A stretch of 64,000 nt of DNA from Arthrobacter woluwensis (GTDB taxonomy: Bacteria > Actinomycetota > Actinomycetes > Actinomycetales > Micrococcaceae). Made by a program: the position numbers and the translations under genes. Shown in pieces: positions 37,335 through 47,256 of the stretch. A model generated the notes under the pieces. It worked only from the letters and a program-made list of their open reading frames with translations. It was not told the origin of the DNA and made no database searches. The stretch covers positions 992,001 to 1,056,000 of the forward strand of contig NZ_JAUSXR010000001.1 in assembly GCF_030816155.1 (NCBI RefSeq). The letters are read 5' to 3'. The stretch's first letter is position 1, and the number at the start of each line of letters is the position of its first letter.

Positions 37335-37488
37335 TTCGACAAGGTGCGGCGGATGACGATAGAATGACAGGTGGATTCGGCTGCAGTCCGTGGTTGCCGA
37401 ATCTGTTGCCTGCCCGCTTCGGCGGCAGGCGGCTACCCGGCAGTGAGTTTCTGTCCGGGCCGCACGGCACAACTCATAGGAGTTCACT
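37335..37488 (+). promoter_or_regulatory. rpsO promoter and structured leader
   Basis: TTCGAC (37335-37340) and TAGAAT (37360-37365) form a plausible promoter. The roughly 115-base leader contains a GCCTGCC...GGCAGGC stem with a TTCG tetraloop ahead of the Shine-Dalgarno TAGGAG. Ribosomal protein S15 commonly represses its own mRNA through leader structures, so autoregulation is likely. Confidence 0.45.
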
Positions 37489-37758
37489 GTGGCACTTGAC
37501 GCCGCCGTAAAGACGCAGATCATCCAGGAATTCGCCACCCACGAGGGTGACACCGGTTCCCCCGAGGTTCAGATCGCTGTGCTGTCCAAGCGCATCTCTG
37601 ACCTGACGGAGCACCTGAAGTTCCACAAGCACGACCACCACACCCGCCGTGGCCTCATGGCTCTGGTCGGTCGCCGCAAGCGCATGCTGCGTTACCTGCA
37701 CGACACCGACATCAACCGCTACCGTTCGCTCATCGAGCGTCTCGGCCTGCGCCGCTAG
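37489..37758 (+). CDS. rpsO: 30S ribosomal protein S15
   Basis: An 89-residue S15, the expected length, binding the central domain of 16S rRNA. Conserved sequence is obvious: [29 protein letters not shown], then the [29 protein letters not shown] core and the [13 protein letters not shown] terminus. Start is GTG 37489 behind ATAGGAG. It is followed by a strong terminator and then pnp, the classic rpsO-pnp pairing. Confidence 0.98.
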   Translation: MALDAAVKTQIIQEFATHEGDTGSPEVQIAVLSKRISDLTEHLKFHKHDHHTRRGLMALVGRRKRMLRYLHDTDINRYRSLIERLGLRR

Positions 37759-37765
37759 TTGGTCC

Positions 37766-37798
37766 GGAAGCGGCCCGCTCCTCGAGTGGGCCGCTTCC
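37766..37798 (+). terminator. Hairpin terminator after rpsO
   Basis: GGAAGCGGCCC (37766-37776) and GGGCCGCTTCC (37788-37798) pair perfectly around an 11-base loop, seven bases after the rpsO stop. A second, smaller hairpin CGGGCCC/GGGCCCG is at 37895-37917 in the pnp leader. Confidence 0.75.
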
Positions 37799-37999
37799 TG
37801 CGGCACTGGCGAAAACTGAGTTCGACAGAAAAGCACATCAGCAGAAGACCTTCCGGATCCGCGCATTCGCGGTCCTCGGTAGTGACTCGCGGGACGGGCC
37901 CTGAGGCCCTGGGCCCGAGAGTCTCGATCGAAGACCGGGTGACGTACAGGACGGCGACGCCGCCCCTGGGCTGGAGCGGACGGTCTTCACACATGAAAC

Positions 38000-38020
38000 G
38001 GAGGTGACCCTTGGAGGGTC
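38000..38020 (+). promoter_or_regulatory. pnp Shine-Dalgarno and start codon in a hairpin loop
   Basis: GGAGG (38000-38004) is followed directly by a perfect GACCC-TTGGA-GGGTC hairpin (38006-38020). The TTG start codon of pnp occupies the loop. This could limit initiation and provide translational control. Confidence 0.45.
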
Positions 38021-40230
38021 CCGAGATCCAGTTCTCCGAAGCGATCATCGACAACGGCCGGTTCGGCCAGCGCGTGATCCGCTTTGAAACCGGCCGTCTG
38101 GCCAAGCAGGCCGCAGGTGCGGCCATGGTGTACATCGACGATGACACCGCCCTGCTCTCCGCCACCACCGCGGGCAAGCACCCGCGTGAGGGCTTCGACT
38201 TCTTCCCGCTCACCGTCGATGTGGAAGAGCGCATGTACGCCGCCGGCCGCATCCCCGGCAGCTTCTTCCGCCGCGAAGGCCGTCCGTCCACGGAAGCCAT
38301 CCTGGCCTGCCGCCTCATGGACCGCCCGCTGCGCCCCGCCTTCGTGAAGGGCCTGCGCAACGAGGTCCAGATCGTCGTGACCGTACTGGCGATCAACCCG
38401 GACGAGCTCTACGACGTGGTCGCCATCAACGCGTCCTCCATGTCCACTCAGCTCTCCGGTCTGCCGTTCTCCGGCCCGATCGGCGGCGTCCGCGTCGCAC
38501 TGATCGCTGACGAGCAGGGCACCCAGTGGGTCGCCTTCCCGAAGCACTCCCAGCTCGAGAACGCCGTGTTCGACATGGTCGTGGCCGGCCGCATCGCCGG
38601 TGACGACGTCGCGATCATGATGGTCGAGGCCGAGGCCACCGACAACTCCTGGAACCTCATCAAGGAACAGGGCGCCACCGCCCCGACCGAAGATGTCGTG
38701 GCCGAGGGCCTCGAGGCCGCCAAGCCGTTCATCAAGGCCCTGTGCGAGGCTCAGGCCGACCTGGCCGCCCGTGCCGCCAAGCCCACGGTCGAGTTCCCCG
38801 TCTTCCTGGACTACCAGGACGACGTGTTCGCCGCCGTCGAGGCCGCCGCTGCGACCCGCCTGGCCGAGGTCTTCCAGATCGCGGACAAGCAGGAGCGCGA
38901 CGCCGCCTCCGACGCTCTCAAGGACGAAGTGGTCGCTTCCCTCTCCGAGCAGTTCGAGGGCCGCGAGAAGGAGCTTTCCGCCGCCTTCCGTTCCGTCACC
39001 AAGCAGGTCGTGCGTCAGCGCATCCTCAAGGACCAGGTCCGCATCGACGGTCGTGGCCTGACGGACATCCGTCAGCTCACCGCTGAGGTCGAGGTCCTGC
39101 CCCGCGTGCACGGTTCCGCCATCTTCGAGCGCGGCGAGACCCAGATCATGGGTGTCACCACGCTGAACATGCTCAAGATGGAGCAGCAGATCGACTCCCT
39201 GTCGCCGGAGAAGACCAAGCGCTACATGCACAACTACAACTTCCCGCCGTACTCCACCGGTGAGACCGGCCGCGTCGGTTCCCCGAAGCGCCGCGAAATC
39301 GGCCACGGTGCTCTCGCCGAGCGCGCCCTGGTGCCGGTGCTGCCGAGCCGCGAGGAGTTCCCGTACGCGATCCGTCAGGTGTCCGAGGCTCTCGGCTCCA
39401 ACGGCTCGACGTCGATGGGTTCCGTCTGTGCCTCCACCCTGTCCCTGCTGAACGCCGGTGTGCCGCTGAAGGCTCCCGTCGCCGGCATCGCCATGGGCCT
39501 GGTGTCCGATGAGGTCGACGGTCAGACCCGCTACGCGGCCCTGACTGACATCCTCGGCGCCGAGGACGCCTTCGGTGACATGGACTTCAAGGTCGCCGGC
39601 ACCCGCGAGTTCGTCACGGCCATCCAGCTCGACACCAAGCTCGACGGCATCCCCGCCTCCGTGCTGGCCGCCGCGCTGAAGCAGGCCCGCGAGGCCCGCC
39701 TCCACATCCTCGACGTGCTCAACGCCGCGATCGACACCCCGGACGAGCTCTCCGAGTTCGCCCCCCGCGTCATCGCCGTGAAGATCCCCGTGGACAAGAT
39801 CGGCGAGGTCATCGGCCCGAAGGGCAAGATGATCAACCAGATCCAGGAGGACACCGGCGCGGACATCTCCATCGAGGACGACGGCACCGTCTACATCGGC
39901 GCCACCAACGGCCCGTCCGCCGAGGCTGCCCGTTCCGCGATCAACGCCATCGCGAACCCGCAGATCCCCGAGATCGGTGAGCGCTACCTGGGCACCGTGG
40001 TCAAGACCACCACGTTCGGCGCGTTCGTCTCCCTGACCCCGGGCAAGGACGGCCTGCTCCACGTCACCGAGCTGCGCAAGCTGGCCGGTGGCAAGCGCGT
40101 GGACAACGTCGAGGACGTCGTCTCCGTGGGCCAGAAGGTCCAGGTGGAGATCACCAAGATCGACGACCGTGGCAAGCTCTCCCTCTCCCCGGTGGTTGAG
40201 GACGAGGCTGAAGCCCCGGCTGGCGAGTAG
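38011..40230 (+). CDS. pnp: Polyribonucleotide nucleotidyltransferase (PNPase)
   Basis: A 739-residue phosphorolytic 3'-5' exoribonuclease and component of the RNA-degrading machinery. Two RNase PH-like domains are seen ([29 protein letters not shown] in the first; [32 protein letters not shown] in the second with the phosphate-binding serine/threonine cluster). An alpha-helical linker, a KH domain ([22 protein letters not shown]) and a C-terminal S1 domain ([28 protein letters not shown]) complete it. Start is the rare TTG at 38011. The M16 peptidase gene follows after three bases. Confidence 0.97.
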   Translation: MEGPEIQFSEAIIDNGRFGQRVIRFETGRLAKQAAGAAMVYIDDDTALLSATTAGKHPREGFDFFPLTVDVEERMYAAGRIPGSFFRREGRPSTEAILACRLMDRPLRPAFVKGLRNEVQIVVTVLAINPDELYDVVAINASSMSTQLSGLPFSGPIGGVRVALIADEQGTQWVAFPKHSQLENAVFDMVVAGRIAGDDVAIMMVEAEATDNSWNLIKEQGATAPTEDVVAEGLEAAKPFIKALCEAQADLAARAAKPTVEFPVFLDYQDDVFAAVEAAAATRLAEVFQIADKQERDAASDALKDEVVASLSEQFEGREKELSAAFRSVTKQVVRQRILKDQVRIDGRGLTDIRQLTAEVEVLPRVHGSAIFERGETQIMGVTTLNMLKMEQQIDSLSPEKTKRYMHNYNFPPYSTGETGRVGSPKRREIGHGALAERALVPVLPSREEFPYAIRQVSEALGSNGSTSMGSVCASTLSLLNAGVPLKAPVAGIAMGLVSDEVDGQTRYAALTDILGAEDAFGDMDFKVAGTREFVTAIQLDTKLDGIPASVLAAALKQAREARLHILDVLNAAIDTPDELSEFAPRVIAVKIPVDKIGEVIGPKGKMINQIQEDTGADISIEDDGTVYIGATNGPSAEAARSAINAIANPQIPEIGERYLGTVVKTTTFGAFVSLTPGKDGLLHVTELRKLAGGKRVDNVEDVVSVGQKVQVEITKIDDRGKLSLSPVVEDEAEAPAGE

Positions 40231-40233
40231 TAC

Positions 40234-41577
40234 ATGGCAGCCACTGAGCTGCCTCTGAGCGTGGAGCAGGGCCGTCCGGTCCTGCTCCACGCCCATGATG
40301 GGGCAGAAGTCCGCCGGACCATCCTTCCGGGTGGCGTCCGTGTCCTCACCGAATCCATGCCGGGTCAGCGTTCCGCGACCATCGGCTTCTGGGTCGGGGT
40401 GGGCTCCCGCGACGAGGTGGGCGGCCAGCACGGCTCCACCCACTTCCTGGAGCACCTGCTCTTCAAGGGCACCCGACGCCGGACCGCCCTGGAGATCGCC
40501 TCCGCCTTCGACGAGGTGGGCGGCGAGTCCAACGCGGCCACCGCGAAGGAGAGCACCTGCTACTATGCCCGTGTGCTCGACCGTGACCTGCCGATGGCGA
40601 TCGACGTCATCGCGGACATGATCACCGGCGCCGTCCTCGATCCCGAGGAACTCGAGCAGGAGCGCGAGGTCATTCTCGAAGAGATCGCCATGGACGCGGA
40701 CGATCCCACCGATGTGGCGCACGAGCACTTCGTCTCCGCCGTCCTCGGCGAGCACCCGCTGGGCCGCCCGATCGGCGGCACCCCCGAAGCCATCCGCGCC
40801 GTGGCGCGGGACTCCGTCTGGGAGCACTACCAGCAGCACTACCGTCCCCAGGAACTGGTGGTCACGGCTGCCGGTGGCCTGGACCACGACGTCGTGTGCT
40901 CGCTCGTGGAGGAGGCTCTCCGGTCCGCCGGCTGGCCGATGACGCAGGGCACCGCGCCGAAACCCCGCAGGTCCTCCGTGCCGGCCGAGATCTCCGGGCA
41001 GCCGGGCCTCGCCGTGGTGAAGCGCCAGGTGGAGCAGGCCAACATCATCCTGGGCTGCCCGGGACTGGTGGCCGGCGACTCGCGCCGTTACGTGATGAGC
41101 GTGCTGAACTCCGTGCTCGGCGGTGGCATGTCCTCCCGCCTGTTCCAGGAGATCCGCGAGAAGAAGGGCCTGGTCTACTCGACGTACTCCTTTTCGTCGA
41201 GCTACGCGGACACGGGCTACTTCGGTCTGTACGCGGGCTGCAGCCCGGCCAAGGTGGGGCAGGTCATCACCCTGCTCCAGGCCGAACTGGACAAGCTCGC
41301 GGAACACGGCATCACCGAGTCGGAACTGAGCAAGGCCAAGGGCCAGCTCTCCGGCGGGATCGTGCTGGCCCTAGAGGACACCGGTTCCCGGATGTCCCGC
41401 CTGGGCCGTGCGGAATTGGTGTCCGGCGAGTTCCAGAGCATCGATGACACGCTGGCGCGGATCGACGCCGTGACCGCGGACGAGGTCCTGGAGCTGGCGC
41501 GGGACATGGCCGGGCGTCCCCGAACCATCACCGTCGTCGGACCGTTCGACGAGTCGGAGACGTTCGGGCTCCAGTAG
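40234..41577 (+). CDS. M16-family zinc metallopeptidase
   Basis: A 447-residue peptidase with the inverse zinc motif HxxEH in THFLEHLLFKGT (about residue 72) and the third ligand glutamate region EEIAMDADDPTDVAHE about 75 residues later. The C-terminal M16 domain contains EKKGLVYSTYSFSSSYADTGYFGLYAG. The gene follows pnp with three bases between, as in many bacteria where it is named pepR or ymxG. Its natural substrate is unknown; intracellular peptides are likely. A highly structured element follows. Confidence 0.92.
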   Translation: MAATELPLSVEQGRPVLLHAHDGAEVRRTILPGGVRVLTESMPGQRSATIGFWVGVGSRDEVGGQHGSTHFLEHLLFKGTRRRTALEIASAFDEVGGESNAATAKESTCYYARVLDRDLPMAIDVIADMITGAVLDPEELEQEREVILEEIAMDADDPTDVAHEHFVSAVLGEHPLGRPIGGTPEAIRAVARDSVWEHYQQHYRPQELVVTAAGGLDHDVVCSLVEEALRSAGWPMTQGTAPKPRRSSVPAEISGQPGLAVVKRQVEQANIILGCPGLVAGDSRRYVMSVLNSVLGGGMSSRLFQEIREKKGLVYSTYSFSSSYADTGYFGLYAGCSPAKVGQVITLLQAELDKLAEHGITESELSKAKGQLSGGIVLALEDTGSRMSRLGRAELVSGEFQSIDDTLARIDAVTADEVLELARDMAGRPRTITVVGPFDESETFGLQ

Positions 41578-41587
41578 TCACGGAAGA

Positions 41588-41681
41588 GGGGACCTGCTCT
41601 GCTTGCTATCCCCATGTCCCGGCACAGCTGACGCTGTTGCCAGGACATGGGGCCCCTTTACGCAAGCTGCCGCAGGTCCCC
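41588..41681. other. Compound 94-base stem structure between convergent genes
   Basis: Three nested perfect stems share one axis: GGGGACCTGC (41588-41597) with GCAGGTCCCC (41672-41681), GCTTGC (41601-41606) with GCAAGC (41662-41667), and CCCCATGTCC (41610-41619) with GGACATGGGG (41643-41652). The apical loop itself forms GGCACAGC/GCTGTTGCC with one bulge. CTTTTCC follows on the + strand. It could be a two-way terminator, a small RNA or a miniature mobile repeat. Confidence 0.6.
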
Positions 41682-41725
41682 TTTTCCGCGCCCTTTTCCG
41701 GACGTCTCCGGCTCGTCGGTGGTGG

Positions 41726-42037
41726 TCAGCCGCCGGCGAAGGGCGGGAGGACGTCCACCGTGTCGCCGGGGGAGAGCGGCTTGGCGTGGTCCTTCGCGGC
41801 TACGCCGTTGATGAGGAATGAGCTCCGGGACAGGACCCGGGAGAGTTCCGGGGCGTCTGATGTGGTGCCGGGGCGCTCGCGCCGCAGCAGGGCGTCCAGC
41901 AGCGCACCCAGGGTGAACGGGGCCGCGGCGGGGGCTGCGCCGTCGTCGTCAGGGAGGGCGGACACAGCGGGGTCGATGCGCTCCTCGTCCAGCCCGGCGG
42001 CGGCCTTGGCCGCGGCGAAGTACCGTACCGTGATCAT
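41726..42037 (-). CDS. moaD: Molybdopterin synthase small subunit MoaD
   Basis: A 103-residue ubiquitin-like sulfur carrier. It begins MITVRYFAAAKAAAGLDEERI and ends with the essential FAGG, whose terminal glycine is thiocarboxylated. The pre-terminal segment LINGVAAKDHAKPLSPGDTVDVLPP is typical. A spacer rich in Ala, Asp and Pro in the middle makes it about 20 residues longer than E. coli MoaD. It lies 32 bases after moaA in the same direction. Start ATG 42037; upstream extensions would run into moaA. Confidence 0.92.
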   Translation of the reverse strand: MITVRYFAAAKAAAGLDEERIDPAVSALPDDDGAAPAAAPFTLGALLDALLRRERPGTTSDAPELSRVLSRSSFLINGVAAKDHAKPLSPGDTVDVLPPFAGG

Positions 42038-42069
42038 CTGTTCTGTTCTCCTGGGTGACTCTGCGTGAC

Positions 42070-43191
42070 TCAGCCGCCGATGGCGCTCATGGAGCGGTCC
42101 GGCTGCACGAAATCGGGGGCGTCCAGGCCCACATGGCCCATGCCGTGCGCCTTCGGCTTGACCCACATGGCCTCCTGCCAGCGGCGCACCAGCTCGGCGT
42201 CATCCGCGCCGGCACGGAGCGGCCCGAGGAGGTCGAACTCCTCGCGGGAGAACAGGCAGCTCATGACCTTGCCTTCGGCGGTGAGGCGGGTGCGCCGGCA
42301 GTCGGAGCAGAACGGCTCCGTCACGGACGCGATGATGCCCACCGTGCCCAGTGCCTCACCGGTCTGCCGTGAGAACACCGTGAACCGTTCCGCCGGGGCG
42401 CCGTCGCGCTGCCGGGGATCGGGACCGAGATCGAACCGCTCCTCGATGATCTCCCGAGTCTGCGCGGCGGTGATGAGCTGTTCGCGCTGCCAGATGTGGT
42501 CAGCGTCCAGCGGCATCTGCTCGATGAACCGCAGTTCGTAGCCGTGTTCCAGCGCCCAGGCCAGCAGATCGGGCGCCTGGTGGTCGTTGAGGCCGCGCAT
42601 GAGGACCGCGTTGAGCTTGAGGGGCGTCAGCCCGGCCCGGGCGGCGGCTTCGACACCGCGCAGCACCTGGTCCAGGAAGTTGCGCCGGGTCAGCGTGGCG
42701 AAGGTTTCAGGGTGGATCGAGTCGAGCGAGACGTTGATCCGGCTCAGCCCGGCGTCCCGCAGGGCCTGAGCCCGTGATTCCAGCCCGACGGCGTTGGTGG
42801 TCATCGAGATGGGCAGTTCCGGATGATCCTCGCGGAGCCCGGCGATGATCTCCACCAGGTCGGCTCGGACGAGAGGTTCGCCGCCGGTGAGCCGCAGTTC
42901 CCGGACACCCAGCCGGTCCACGGCCAGGCGCACCAGGCGGCGGATCTCCTCCTGGGTCATGAGGCGGTCCTTCGCCATCCAGTCGAGGCCGTTGGCGGGC
43001 ATGCAGTAGGTGCAGCGCAGATTGCACTTGTCGATCAATGAGACCCGGAGGTCGGTGGCGAGGCGGCCGAAGCGGTCCAGGAGACCGCTGTGTTCCGGCA
43101 TCGGCGTCGGGTCGCCTTCCTGCGCGGCAGGGGGCAGCCCGGGCATGCCGAGGGCTACGCGCACGCCCGCATCATGTGCGGTCTTCTCCAT
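42070..43191 (-). CDS. moaA: GTP 3',8-cyclase MoaA
   Basis: A 373-residue radical SAM enzyme for the first step of molybdenum cofactor synthesis, GTP to 3',8-cyclo-H2GTP. The SAM cluster motif CNLRCTYC is near residue 57, GGEPLVRADLVEII follows, and the second cluster is in FCSDCRRTRLTAEGKVMSC. The C-terminal GG needed for catalysis is intact (AIGG). ATG 43191 has AGGG eight bases upstream. An N-terminal extension of about 35 residues precedes the family core. Confidence 0.95.
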   Translation of the reverse strand: MEKTAHDAGVRVALGMPGLPPAAQEGDPTPMPEHSGLLDRFGRLATDLRVSLIDKCNLRCTYCMPANGLDWMAKDRLMTQEEIRRLVRLAVDRLGVRELRLTGGEPLVRADLVEIIAGLREDHPELPISMTTNAVGLESRAQALRDAGLSRINVSLDSIHPETFATLTRRNFLDQVLRGVEAAARAGLTPLKLNAVLMRGLNDHQAPDLLAWALEHGYELRFIEQMPLDADHIWQREQLITAAQTREIIEERFDLGPDPRQRDGAPAERFTVFSRQTGEALGTVGIIASVTEPFCSDCRRTRLTAEGKVMSCLFSREEFDLLGPLRAGADDAELVRRWQEAMWVKPKAHGMGHVGLDAPDFVQPDRSMSAIGG

Positions 43192-43281
43192 GTCTTTCAC
43201 CCTACGCCAGCCTGAAGCCCGCGGGATGTTTCAGTCTTGTCATAACTGGTGATTCCGAACGCTCGATCGGTGGCACCGGCT

Positions 43282-43287
43282 TAATCT
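43282..43287 (+). promoter_or_regulatory. -10 box TAATCT with leaderless spacing
   Basis: TAATCT, six bases, then the ATG of the molybdopterin oxidoreductase gene at 43294, with no Shine-Dalgarno sequence. It lies in the 102-base gap divergent from moaA. Confidence 0.55.
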
Positions 43288-43293
43288 GGACGT

Positions 43294-44910
43294 ATGAACG
43301 GTGCCTCGCCCTCCCAGGAAGCCATGGCGGCGCCACGGCAGGGCAAGGCCGAGGCGTGGCGGGTGACGACTCTGGCCGCCGTGTGCGGTCTGCTCGCCGT
43401 CGGAACCGGCGTGCTCGCGGGGGAGTTCCTCAGCACCTGGCTGAGCCCCTCGCTGACCCCCTTGAACGCCGTGGGCGGCATGGTGATCGACGCGGTTCCC
43501 GAGCCCGTCAAGGAATGGGCGATCGCCAGCTTCGGGACCTCGGACAAGACGGTGTTCGGCATCGTCATGCGCGTGATCGCCGGCCTGCTGGCGGCGCTGG
43601 CCGGGATCCTGGAACTCCGTCGCCGCCGCATCGGCGTCGTCCTCGTGGCGGCGGTCGGGGTCGCCGCGGCCTGGGCCGGCGCTGTGAGGCCCGACGGCGG
43701 CGCCGTGCCGGCGCTGCTGGGCCTGCTGTCCGGGGTGGTGGCCGGCGTCGTGCTGTCCTTCCTGATCACCCGGCTCGCCGGCTGGACCGCGAGTGAGGCG
43801 CGGCCCGCAGAAGGAGCCGGTGTGGCGGCCTCGAGCACCCGGCGGCGCTTCCTCGGTGCGATCGGCGCGAGCGCCGTGGGAATCGCGGTCCTCGCGGCGG
43901 GCACGGCCGTGGCGCGCGGCGCCCGGAACGGTTATCAGTCGGCGCGCGCAGCCCTGAAACTCCCCGCCCCGGCGAAGGCGGCCCCGCCCGCCCCGACGGA
44001 TCTCCAGGTGTCCGGTATCTCACCCTGGGCCACGCCCAACGGGGAGTTCTACCGGATCGACACCGCTCTGGTGGTCCCGTTCGTGGACCCGGCCACCTGG
44101 TCCCTCAAGGTCACGGGCCTGGTGGACCGGGAGATCACCCTGACCTTCGAGGAACTGCTGGCGAAACCCTTGCGCGAACTCGACGTCACCCTTGCCTGCG
44201 TGTCCAACGAAGTGGGCGGTGACCTCGTGGGCAATGCCCGCTGGCTCGGCTGGCCCGTGCGCGAACTCCTCGCCCAGGCCGGGGTCCGCCCGGGCGCCGA
44301 TATGGTCCTTTCGAGGAGTGTGGACGGTTTCACCGCGAGCACCCCGCTGGAGGCCCTGAGCGACGAGCGCGGTGCACTGCTGGCGGTCGGCATGAACGGT
44401 GAGCCCCTGCCTCCGGAACACGGCTTCCCGGTCCGCCTCGTGGTGCCCGGCCTGTACGGCTACGTCTCCGCCACCAAATGGGTCACCGAACTCAAGGTCA
44501 CCACCTTCGCCCAGGACATGGCCTACTGGACGTCCCGAGGCTGGTCCGACCACGGCCCCATCAAGCGGTCCAGCCGGATCGACACGCCCCGCCGGGGTGC
44601 GACGGTCGGGCAGGACGCCGTCATCGGCGGCGTGGCCTGGGCCCAGGGCGTCGGCGTGGCCTCCGTGGACGTGCGTCTCGACGACGGCGCCTGGCAGCCC
44701 GCACGCCTCGGCGGCGACGGCGGCACGGGGTCGTGGAGGCAGTGGTCGCTGCCGCTCAACGGCCTGAGCGGAGGAGCTCCCGCCGCGGGGGAGCACCGGC
44801 TCACGGTCCGGATGACGGGCCGCGACGGCCAGCCCCAGTCCACGGACGTCGCACCTCCCGCGCCGAACGGATCCAGCGGCCTGCACACGGTCACCTTCAG
44901 GATCGGATGA
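43294..44910 (+). CDS. Membrane-anchored molybdopterin-dependent oxidoreductase (sulfite oxidase fold)
   Basis: A 538-residue protein. The N-terminal ~160 residues hold about four membrane helices (VTTLAAVCGLLAVGTGVLAG and others), and a fifth follows STRRRFLGAIGASAVGIAVLAAG, which looks like a twin-arginine-type signal inside the protein. The catalytic domain (about 230-440) has the cofactor ligand cysteine 302 in TLACVSNEVGG and the segment VRLVVPGLYGYVSATKWVTELKVT. A C-terminal dimerisation-like beta domain ends it. Members oxidise or reduce small sulfur or nitrogen compounds; no substrate is assigned. It sits inside the cofactor-synthesis cluster. Confidence 0.9.
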   Translation: MNGASPSQEAMAAPRQGKAEAWRVTTLAAVCGLLAVGTGVLAGEFLSTWLSPSLTPLNAVGGMVIDAVPEPVKEWAIASFGTSDKTVFGIVMRVIAGLLAALAGILELRRRRIGVVLVAAVGVAAAWAGAVRPDGGAVPALLGLLSGVVAGVVLSFLITRLAGWTASEARPAEGAGVAASSTRRRFLGAIGASAVGIAVLAAGTAVARGARNGYQSARAALKLPAPAKAAPPAPTDLQVSGISPWATPNGEFYRIDTALVVPFVDPATWSLKVTGLVDREITLTFEELLAKPLRELDVTLACVSNEVGGDLVGNARWLGWPVRELLAQAGVRPGADMVLSRSVDGFTASTPLEALSDERGALLAVGMNGEPLPPEHGFPVRLVVPGLYGYVSATKWVTELKVTTFAQDMAYWTSRGWSDHGPIKRSSRIDTPRRGATVGQDAVIGGVAWAQGVGVASVDVRLDDGAWQPARLGGDGGTGSWRQWSLPLNGLSGGAPAAGEHRLTVRMTGRDGQPQSTDVAPPAPNGSSGLHTVTFRIG

Positions 44911-45041
44911 TCTGTGACATCCACGGCGTGGCATCCGCGGCGTGGTCACCATGCGGTGATGCCGGACCAGTCGTGCACTGTCGTCCGCGGCCCCGGCCTG
45001 CGAGTAGTTCCGTCGCCCTCCCCACCTGCCACAATGGGGCC

Positions 45042-46277
45042 ATGACTTCGCATTCCGAGCCGTCCGCTCCGAGCGCCTCCCGGGGCCGGCGGAGCGTCGA
45101 CGAGCATGCGGCGGCCGTCCGGGACCTGCTCCGGCCTCTGCTGGACCGTCTGGAACGGGACGCCGTCACCGTGCCGCTCGCAGAGGCCCGGGGCCGGGTG
45201 CTGGCACGGCCGGTGATCGCGCCCCTGGACCTTCCGCCCTTCGACAACTCCCAGATGGACGGGTACGCCGTCCGGTCCGCCGATGTGCCCGGGCCGCTGA
45301 CCGCCGTGGCGACCATCGCGGCGGGCCACGCTGAGGCGGCGCTCGCTCCGGAATCCGGCCCGCGCTCCGCCGCCCCGATCATGACCGGCGCCATGATGCC
45401 GGCCTGGGCGGACGCCGTCGTGCCCGTGGAAGCCGCCGAGCCTCCGCGCTTCGTGACGACCGGCGAAGAGGTGACCCTGCCGGGGGCCCCGGCGGGGCAG
45501 TTCGTCCGCGCCCGGGGGAGCGACGTGGCCCGCGGGACCACGGTGCTGGACGCCGGGGCGCGTCTCGGCGCGCCGCAGATCGCGCTGCTGGCCGCACTCG
45601 GGCTGGTGGAGGTTCCGGTGCGCGAGGCGCTGCGCGTGGCCGTGGTCAGCACCGGGGACGAACTCGTCCAGGCCGGTGAAGCGCTCCCTCCGGGCAGGAT
45701 CTACGACTCGAACGGTCCCATGCTCGCGGCCGCGCTCGACGACGCCGGCGCGCGGGTGAGCCTGGTCCAGGCGCAGGAGGACAGTCCGGAAGGGCTGCGG
45801 GCCACGCTGTCCCGGCTCGACGGGGTGGACCTCGTCGTGAGCACGGGCGGCATCAGCCAGGGGGCCTTCGAAGTGGTCAAACAGGGTCTGGAGGACGGCG
45901 TGGAGTTCGTCTCGGTGGCTCTGCAGCCGGGCGGACCCCAGGCCCTGGGCGCCGTCACCATCGCGAGCGGACCCGTGCCATTCCTGGGATTTCCGGGCAA
46001 CCCCGTGAGTTCGCTCGTCTCGTTCGAGATGTTCCTCCGCCCCCTCCTGGCAGGCCCGCGCCCGAGTGTCCGGGCCGTGCTGGAGGGCGCGGCGGACAGC
46101 CCGACGGCCAAGCACCAGGTGCGGCGGGGCATCCTGCGGGACGGACGGGTCCGTCTCGAAGGCGGCGCCGGATCGCACCTCCTGCACGCCCTGGCACAGG
46201 CCGATTGCCTGGTCCACCTCCCAGTGGGCCTCGACCGCGCCGACGACGGCGCCGAAGTGGAAGTATGGATCGTATGA
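45042..46277 (+). CDS. moeA: Molybdopterin molybdenumtransferase MoeA
   Basis: A 411-residue enzyme that inserts molybdate into adenylylated molybdopterin. Domain order is normal: an N-terminal elongated region with [18 protein letters not shown], the [28 protein letters not shown] core, the TGGIS substrate loop and the C-terminal [24 protein letters not shown] 45042 is preceded by CACAAT at leaderless spacing; a longer frame upstream overlaps the previous gene and is not credible. It overlaps moaC as ATGA and heads a four-gene run. Confidence 0.94.
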   Translation: MTSHSEPSAPSASRGRRSVDEHAAAVRDLLRPLLDRLERDAVTVPLAEARGRVLARPVIAPLDLPPFDNSQMDGYAVRSADVPGPLTAVATIAAGHAEAALAPESGPRSAAPIMTGAMMPAWADAVVPVEAAEPPRFVTTGEEVTLPGAPAGQFVRARGSDVARGTTVLDAGARLGAPQIALLAALGLVEVPVREALRVAVVSTGDELVQAGEALPPGRIYDSNGPMLAAALDDAGARVSLVQAQEDSPEGLRATLSRLDGVDLVVSTGGISQGAFEVVKQGLEDGVEFVSVALQPGGPQALGAVTIASGPVPFLGFPGNPVSSLVSFEMFLRPLLAGPRPSVRAVLEGAADSPTAKHQVRRGILRDGRVRLEGGAGSHLLHALAQADCLVHLPVGLDRADDGAEVEVWIV

Positions 46278-46765
46278 CGCAACCCCAGGCCGGAGACGGC
46301 CCTCAACTGACCCATGTCCGGGCCGACGGCAGCGCCCACATGGTCGACGTCTCGGCCAAGGAGGAGACCACGCGCGTGGCCACGGCCCAGGCGGTCCTCC
46401 GGACCACGCCCGAGGTCGTGCGACTCCTCGGGGAGGGCGGACTGCCTAAGGGCGACGCGCTCGCCGTGGCCCGCGTCGCCGGGATCATGGCCGCGAAGAA
46501 GACGCCGGAACTCGTGCCGCTGTGTCATCCGCTGCCGATCTCCAAAGTCACCGTGGACTTCGAGCTCCTGGAGGATTCCGTCCGCATCGAAGCGCTGGTC
46601 AAGACCCGCGGCGTGACCGGCGTGGAGATGGAGGCCCTCACGGCGGCGAGCGTCGCCGCGCTCGGCGTCTACGACATGATCAAGGCCGTGGACAAGCACG
46701 CGGTCATCACGGACATCCAGGTGCTCGCGAAGAGTGGCGGCAAGAGCGGGGACTGGACGCGATGA
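46274..46765 (+). CDS. moaC: Cyclic pyranopterin monophosphate synthase MoaC
   Basis: A 163-residue enzyme that rearranges 3',8-cyclo-H2GTP to cPMP, acting after MoaA. Conserved motifs: [27 protein letters not shown], then [24 protein letters not shown] and the active-site segment [29 protein letters not shown] with the catalytic lysine near AVDKHAVI. It starts within the last bases of moeA and ends overlapping the mogA ATG, so translation is coupled. Length fits the family. Confidence 0.95.
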   Translation: MTQPQAGDGPQLTHVRADGSAHMVDVSAKEETTRVATAQAVLRTTPEVVRLLGEGGLPKGDALAVARVAGIMAAKKTPELVPLCHPLPISKVTVDFELLEDSVRIEALVKTRGVTGVEMEALTAASVAALGVYDMIKAVDKHAVITDIQVLAKSGGKSGDWTR

Positions 46766-47256
46766 GCCACGGACTGAGGAAGAACCGCGCCGGAGTGGTG
46801 GTGGCGTCCACGAGCGCCGCGGCAGGACTCGCCGAAGACCTGACCGGCCCGGTGCTGGTGGACTGGCTGCGGGAACACGGCTTCGAGGTGGGGGAGCCGC
46901 TCGTGGTGCCCGACGGCGCGGCGGTCGGCGCCGCTCTCCGCGCGCTCGTGCAGGTGGGCTCCGCCGTCGTGATCACCACCGGGGGCACCGGCCTGACCCC
47001 GGATGACCTCACCCCGGAGGAGACCCTCCCACTCCTGGACCGCCAGGTGCCCGGTCTCATGGAGGCGATCCGCGCAGTCGGCCTCGCCAAGACCCCGTTC
47101 GCCGCCCTGAGCCGGGGATACGCCGGGCTGGCCGGTGACTGCCTGGTGGTCAACCTGCCGGGTTCCCCGAAGGGCGTGATGGACGGCCTCGGCGTCCTCG
47201 ACCCCCTCATCAGCCACATCTGCGCCCAGGCCCAGGGAGAACATCATGACCACTGA
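46762..47256 (+). CDS. mogA: Molybdopterin adenylyltransferase (MogA/MoaB family)
   Basis: A 164-residue protein that adenylylates molybdopterin before MoeA acts. Diagnostic elements are [35 protein letters not shown] and the C-terminal [25 protein letters not shown] 46762 overlaps the moaC stop as ATGA. The C-terminus overlaps the moaE start by 11 bases. Whether it should be called MoaB or MogA cannot be settled by motifs alone because the families are close. Confidence 0.9.
   Translation: MSHGLRKNRAGVVVASTSAAAGLAEDLTGPVLVDWLREHGFEVGEPLVVPDGAAVGAALRALVQVGSAVVITTGGTGLTPDDLTPEETLPLLDRQVPGLMEAIRAVGLAKTPFAALSRGYAGLAGDCLVVNLPGSPKGVMDGLGVLDPLISHICAQAQGEHHDH

Noticed and set aside
37987-41307. A 1106-codon minus-strand frame opposite pnp and the M16 peptidase.
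   Set aside because: Antisense shadow of two clear genes; the His/Gly/Leu/Val-rich translation matches nothing.
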